From: Megamerina dolium
Taxonomy: Eukaryota; Arthropoda; Insecta; Diptera; Megamerinidae
DNA: 64,000 bases
Assembly: GCA_963854835.1 (NCBI GenBank)
Contig: OY978525.1
Coordinates: 85,793,833-85,857,832 of the forward strand
Reading direction: 5' to 3'
Shown here: piece after piece, positions 58,653 through 64,000 of the stretch
Layout: the number at the start of each line of letters is the position of its first letter
How positions within the stretch are numbered: position 1 is the stretch's first letter
Made by a program: the position numbers and the translations under genes
Notes under the pieces: generated by a model
Told to the model about the DNA's origin: nothing
The model's input: the letters and a program-made list of their open reading frames with translations, nothing else
Database searches by the model: none

Positions 58653-61528
58653 TTTTTTTTTTTTTTTTTTTTTTGTCAAGCTTTTTTTATTGGATCTTTC
58701 TAAAATTACTGAGAAACTAACAATAAGTAATCAAATCTTACAAACTAACTAAAATTATGTGATATTCCCAACGTTCCATCACAATTTGTTGAGTCGCGAG
58801 GTATAGCAATTTCACAGCATATTCAGTGTGTCTTTTCTTTTTAATCGACGATGCCACGTGCTCAACAACAATTGCCTAGCAAGGGGATTCGGATGACTGT
58901 GTAATTTTTGAATGTAGCTTCTGCAGGACATTGCAACTTCCTCAGAAATTGTGCATACATTTAAATCTCGATGGATGTTAACGTTCCTCATATACCAAGG
59001 CGCGTTTACAATAATTCGCAGACACTTGGATTGTATTCGGTGCAATTTTTCGATATTTGAGAGAGATGCGGTGCCCCAAAACTGAATACCATAAGTCCAA
59101 ATTGGCTTCAGAATTGCTTTATATAATAGCACTTTGTATTCAAGATTCAACTTTGATCTTTTGTGTAACAGCCACCATAACTGATTCATTTTAAGCTTGA
59201 TCTGAGTTTTCTTTGCCTCTATGTGATTTTTCCGGGTCAGCCTTCTGTCGAGGTGAATACCCAAGTACTTTGTTGAGGAACATTGTTGAACTGATTGGCC
59301 ATAAATTTTAAGTGGGGGACATGTATCTGGCCTTTGCGTGAAGGTTACATGTACGCTCTATGATTCATTGACTTTTATACTCCATTTTGCTAGCCAGATT
59401 TCGAGAGAATCGATATGAGTCTGCAGGAGTTTAGTACCTTCTATGGGGTTAGAGCGAGAGCACAATATTGCCGTATCATCTGCAAAGGTCGATATGAATG
59501 TATAGTTATTGTTGGGCATATCTGAAGTGTATAAGAGATACAGTAAGGGGCCCAAAACGCTTCCTTGAGGAACGCCAGCGTGAATATCCAATGGATTTCT
59601 TGTGTAATCCTTGTGATGTACGAGAAATTGTCTTTTCGTGAGGTAGCTACTAAGCAATGAGAAGACATTTGCAGGCAGTAATAGTTTGAGTTTGTAAATA
59701 AGGCCATCGTGCCATACTTTATCGAAAGCTTGAGTGATATCAAGAAAGACAGCTGAGCAATACTTTTTTTCTTCAAAAGTGTTCCTTATCAGAGTTACAA
59801 TGCGGTGGACTTGCTCTATTGTTCCGTGCTGTTTTCTAAATCCAAACTGATGTTAAGGAATCAGTTGGTTGAGATTAATAAATGGAGTTATATTCATGAC
59901 AAGTAGCTTTTCGAATACTTTAGAAAGTAGAGGCAGGAGGCTGATAGGTCTGTACGATGCAACTTTTGTAGGGTCTTTTCCTGGTTTTGCTATCATAATA
60001 ATTTTTGAAGTTTTCCAGCATTTGGGATAGTGTTTAATACGAAGGATAACATTGAAAATGTGCATGAGATGAATTACTGAAACCGGAGTTAGCTCTTTTA
60101 TCATTTTACCGGTAATTTTATCTGGACCAGGTGATTTTTTTGGGTTTAAATCTTTATAAATTGCTTTGAATATGTCCTTTTTTTTAATTTTGAGCGTTAT
60201 TGAGCAAGGTTGAGAAGTTAATATTGGTAATGAGGACAGTGAAGAGGGTGGATTGGGTGTAAACACACTTTTTAGGTGGTTTGCAAAAGCCAAACCCTTC
60301 TCAGAGTTGCTTCTAGCCCAATTACCGTCACTCAAACGGATGGGGGAATCAGTGAGAATTGGCCGATGTGAGTTTTTTGCTGATTTCCACAAAGAGTAGT
60401 CTGACGCTTCACCAGGTGTTAATTTCCAAATCTTTATTGTTTTTATTTTTTAGGGCTTGCTTTAACTTTTGAGTGCAGTGTTGTAGCTGTGTTTTCAGAT
60501 TCGGTGATCTGAATTCGTGCCATTGTCTTCGGAGTCTTCTTTTCTGTCTTATTAGCAATTCAATGTCGGCTGGTGTGTATGGGCTATAGTTTGATTGATT
60601 GCATACCCTTGTGCAGGTGGCTGAGCTGAGAGCTAAGGAGACCAGCTGGTTTAATTTTTCGAGTGCTGAGTTTACATCGTGTCCATTTCTTAATACAGTA
60701 CTTAGAGGAAGATGGGAATTTATATATTTCTTGAATTTCAACCAGTCTATTTTCTTTCTAACGCAATTGCCTTGGGGGCTTGGTGATTTTATAGATATTA
60801 CCGTGGGTGAGTGGTCAGATGATAGATCGTAATTACACTCTGTGGAGATATTTTCCATCTGCAAACCTTTGGCGACTCCAAAGTCTATGAGATCGGGTAT
60901 TTTCCTCTTGTCCGTCGGCCAATATGTCAGTTGACTATTTGAAATAACATCGTAGCCGTGGTTAGTGATGATTGAACATAGTCTTCTGCCTTTTGGAGTT
61001 ATTAAGCGGAAGCCCCAGTGAGTGTGTTTGGCGTTGAAATCGCCAGCAATCAAGAATTTGCTACCAAGAGTTGAGAAAAATTCTTTATATTGCTGTTCGG
61101 TAATACTGTATCTTGGGGGACAGTATATCGCATATATTACTAGTTTAAAGATGTATTCTTCCAGACATATATTGCTTGCAAGTAGACGCTACTGAAATCT
61201 TCGAGAACATGATGTTTTATTCTGCTTTTTATCAATATAGCAGTTCCTCCGCGTGCCTTACCATGCGGATGATTTGTGGTGTACAGTTTGTAATATGGTA
61301 TTTGGTAGCAATTTTTGTCAGTGAAATGGGTCTCAGATATCATCATTATGTCGATCTGGCTGGATTCAAGGAATTGAATTAGCTCCAAACGGTGCTGGCT
61401 TAAGCCGATGGCGTTCCAGTGGCATATCTTGAGACAACTCATGGTCTGGATAGCAATGTTTGGAGTAACATCGATTGATTTTTCATCATTTCTTCCATCA
61501 TTGTTTGCATTGAGTTCATGAATTGGTT
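58653..61528 (-). mobile_element. Jockey-clade LINE copy 2, 5'-truncated, with poly(A)
   Basis: Reverse strand. The poly(A) tail appears as T22 at 58653-58674. The 5' truncation at 61528 falls in the last codons of ORF1. Probable 10-bp TSD cactgttttt at 58648-58657 (partly merged with the tail) and 61529-61538. Same family as copy 1 (11.3 kb), in opposite orientation about 44 kb away. Confidence 0.88.
58812..61442 (-). pseudogene. Jockey ORF2 (copy 2), frameshifted but all domains present
   Basis: ATG at 61442: LKICHWNAIGLSQHRLELIQ and SETHF, then a frameshift near 61165. The endonuclease continues at 61053-60409 (IAGDFNAKHTHWGFR, YWPTDKRKIPDLIDFG, SSDHSPTV). The linker and RT start are at 60392-59853 (KKSPGPDKITGKM, SYRPISLLPLLSKVFE). 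The next piece, 59776-59441, covers the region of motif A (FLDITQAFDKVW in the adjoining frame). 59657-59358 has GVPQGSVLGPLLYLLYT and the intact catalytic STFADDTAIL. 59264-58812 is the C-terminal domain. It retains the part deleted from copy 1. About four frame breaks; inactive. Confidence 0.9.
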
Positions 61529-61538
61529 CACTGTTTTT

Positions 61539-62129
61539 CGACGACGTTTTTTTTAACATTTGAATATTTAAACAAATTATGAAATTCCAATTAAATCAAA
61601 ACGAATTCACACATTGTAATACAATTTCAAAGTGCCTATTTGTGGAATCTCTTAGAATTTCGTATGTGTTATTAACGAGACGCGTTTTAAAATTCAGTTT
61701 TTTGCTTATATTTTATAATTAACCCATGTGAATTTACAATTATACATCTACTAAAATGAAGCTTTTAAATAAAAATGTTTTGTTGTATTTATATATTCAA
61801 GACGTAGTTGCTTAATGTCGAGGCAAATGCCACAACTAGAACAATCATTTTCTCGACCCTTAACTTAGTCTTAAGTTAATTTTGTGATACCTCAGTGACT
61901 TGCAGAATTTCAAATATATGAAAAGATAAAACTTAAATTCTATAATATGCATTAGTGAGATGGTGTGTACATGAGGCTTCAAACTGTTGTTCAATTTGAA
62001 AGAGTTTTTAGAATCGGCAAAACAGTTTTAACTATCATTAACGTGGACCTTTAGAACTTCGACAATACCTTCTTAGTGATATTTGCATTACCATAGATAC
62101 TATGGATTTGATGATTATAAAGGGTGCTT
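61539..62129. other. Unassigned AT-rich region
   Basis: No gene or repeat recognised. Confidence 0.5.
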
Positions 62130-62640
62130 TTTTTATAGTGACGCACTTTCAAATTTGGGACAAAATATTTTGAACTAAAAATTGGTTTTATTGGAAGCAT
62201 AATTTTGTGCAATTAGTGTTTGAATATGATTTCGGGTCTATGGCAGCCGCGACTGGAAATCCAATTTTTGGTTACATTTTCAAGCAATAATAACGGCAAT
62301 AGTTCGCTTAATGTTGGATCGCAATTCATCCAAAGTTGCTGGTTTATCAGCATAAACTAACCTTTTCACATATCCCCATAAAAAATAGTCCAGAAGCGTC
62401 CATTTCGAGAGATTATAAAATAAATAAAAAAATCCGAATCTGACCATTTTGCTTGTTCATATACCCATTTAGCCAAAGGTGAGAAAAAATTATGTCGACC
62501 GTAAAATAGCTGTAGCGATGTTTGAGTTTGGATGACAGAACCACTATTTTCGTAATAGAATTTCAATATTTGCAAGCGTTGTTGCGGTGTCAATCTTTCC
62601 ATGATGAAACATTCCAAACATTACTGAGTACAAATTACTT
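62130..62640 (-). pseudogene. Tc1/mariner-type transposase relic, internally deleted
   Basis: On the reverse strand from 62602: MERLTPQQRLQILKFYYENS, SLQLFYGRHNFFSPL (the helix-turn-helix start found in a widespread insect Tc1/mariner-type group), then a jump to FYGDM-VKRLVYADKPATLDEL and RSNIKRTIAVIIA, the C-terminal end of such proteins. The catalytic centre is missing. The string gggtgctttttttatagtgacgcac near 62138 may be the terminal repeat. Confidence 0.6.
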
Positions 62641-63179
62641 TTGTTTTACCAGATTTGATAACTGATATTCCGTTTTATCCCTATCGGAAACTGCTTTACT
62701 GCTTTACCAGTATCCAGATTGCGTTAGTGAAGTACATTTATATCCTCTCCGTTGTTGGCTTGCTTCAAATTATTTTGTGGAAATCTCCATTTGAGATATT
62801 ACTCGCGAATCAAGACTATCAAACTTAGTTTGTCAGCTATTTATGAATGTTAGAATTTGTACGCACTTGACACGGTTTGACTTCTACAGAAATGTATCTT
62901 GTTGTTCATAATTTATATTTTGGTCTTTGTGGAAACTCTGTATTGTCCGATCTTCGAAAATTTGCCATATTTTAATCAAATATCGGAAAAGTTAACTTTT
63001 AACTTTGTTGTTTGAAGAAAGTAGGGTAATCATCATATAATGATGCCCCACATTTCTGTACTGTCTTTAGATGCACTGCAACTTACTGTCCTTTTTAGTT
63101 TTGCATAATGCAATATGCAAGGTATATTCATTTCGGTCAGATGTTTGTGTCCACTTGAAGGAATATCCGGAGATATAGA
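62641..63179. other. Unassigned spacer
   Basis: AT-rich, with no supported feature. Confidence 0.5.
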
Positions 63180-64000
63180 CATAGATATATATTCGTGATC
63201 AGCGTCGCTTAAATTTTCGATTTAACGATGTCCGTCTGTCTCTCTGTCTGTCACCTGGCTGGTTCGCACGATAACTTGAGTAAATATTAAGCTATTTCGA
63301 CGAAATTTGGCACAAGTAACCTATGATCTAAGGGTATGAAGGGGATTGATATTGGGCATGATCGGTCACGCCACACCAAGCATTCAAAGCGACTAACCCG
63401 GAATTTTCAAAATCTTTAACTTGTGATAACTCACATAATATACCACTTGGGACAACAATATTTGGCACATAGACTTATATTATACTACTATATAAGCTCG
63501 CCAAAGGTGGGTGAGCCACGCCTACTTTTTAGCGTAGCTCTCATACAAAGTGTCTGTACTTCTTTTAAATTGAAATAGCTGTAACTTCTACAATCTTCTG
63601 TCCAGAATAACCATAATTGACACTTAGATTAACATGGAAGTCGGAAATAATATGGCAGAAAATCAGTGTGCCACGCCCACTCCTTTTTGGGTCTCCCATG
63701 CAAAGTTGCGGAAATTAAAAAAAATGTTACCCGTTATAACTTGCAAACTATTCAGCGTAGAATAACGAGATTTAAGGTGTGGATTAGTATTGTACATGCA
63801 ACTAGGCTCACAGAAAATGGGCGCACCACGCCCAGTGTTTATCGTAGCCCCCATACAAATTTTAAATTGAAACAGCTGTAACTTCGGCAATCTTCTGTAT
63901 AGAATAGCCATAATTGACACTTAAATTAATATCGTAGTCGGCAAAAATCTGGCAGAAAATCAGTGTGCCACGCCCACTCTTTCATGAGTCTCCCATACAA
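63180..64000. repeat. Second array of the about 295-bp dispersed repeat
   Basis: Opens with a gtccgtctgtctctctgtct run and ctggttcgcacgataact at 63227-63280, then the same leader as 15113 (taacctatgatctaaggg at 63319). Phrases agctgtaacttctacaatct (63580) and agctgtaacttcggcaatct (63872) repeat at 292 bp, with cacgcccactc and cccatacaaa between. It runs to the window edge. Non-coding. Confidence 0.75.

Overview
This is nuclear DNA of an insect, most likely a dipteran and possibly a tephritid-type fly. That is inferred from AT-rich non-coding DNA with TATGTATGTA and (TA)n tracts, 50-60 bp introns, and the mixture of RTE, LOA/R1-like and Jockey LINEs, mariner and piggyBac elements. The species cannot be fixed from sequence alone. 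I found no host protein-coding gene, no rRNA, no functional tRNA gene and no CRISPR. By my own coordinates, somewhat more than half of the window is transposable element or dispersed repeat. The rest is unassigned AT-rich DNA, either intergenic or the inside of a large intron.

Layout. 1-3044: 5' part of a reverse-strand LOA-like LINE, a mariner relic and an intact tRNA-derived SINE. 4036-7160: an RTE LINE with both ends and a 13-bp target-site duplication (TSD). 7.2-11.3 kb: unassigned, with a possible LINE 3' remnant. 11.3-14.7 kb: Jockey LINE 1. 14.9-16.5 kb: a SINE fragment and an array of about 295-bp units. 16.5-19.5 kb: second RTE copy, then a mariner scrap and a SINE. 21.85-22.36 kb: a SINE set inside a (TA)n microsatellite. 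23.45-24.38 kb: a mariner with two nearly perfect 255-bp inverted arms. 25.9-28.3 kb: LOA/R1-like LINE with RNase H. 28.3-32.1 kb: reverse-strand Jockey LINE 3 with a Gag-like ORF1. 32.6-36.3 kb: a SINE, then a piggyBac-like transposon whose transposase reads through two short introns. 39.1-43.6 kb: LOA-like LINE, head-on with a third RTE copy (43.6-45.96 kb). 48.9-50.1 kb: a mariner with both termini but a dead gene. 51-56.9 kb: SINE and mariner relics, an RTE 3' end with a TSD, and an internally deleted mariner. 58.65-61.53 kb: reverse-strand Jockey LINE 2. 62.1-62.6 kb: a Tc1/mariner-type relic. 63.2-64 kb: a second array of the 295-bp units.

How the parts relate. The autonomous LINEs (RTE, LOA and Jockey clades) each encode an apurinic-type endonuclease and a reverse transcriptase for target-primed retrotransposition. 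The SINE carries a pol III promoter (A and B boxes) and must borrow a LINE's enzymes. The mariners and the piggyBac are cut-and-paste elements. Nearly every gene is broken. The piggyBac transposase is the main exception, with only a frameshift at its extreme C-terminus. The most unusual signal is a set of short, near-perfect palindromes inside the decayed elements, at positions where better-preserved copies have none, often beside deletion junctions. Together with the 255-bp inverted-arm mariner they suggest repeated snap-back (template-switch) inverted duplication.
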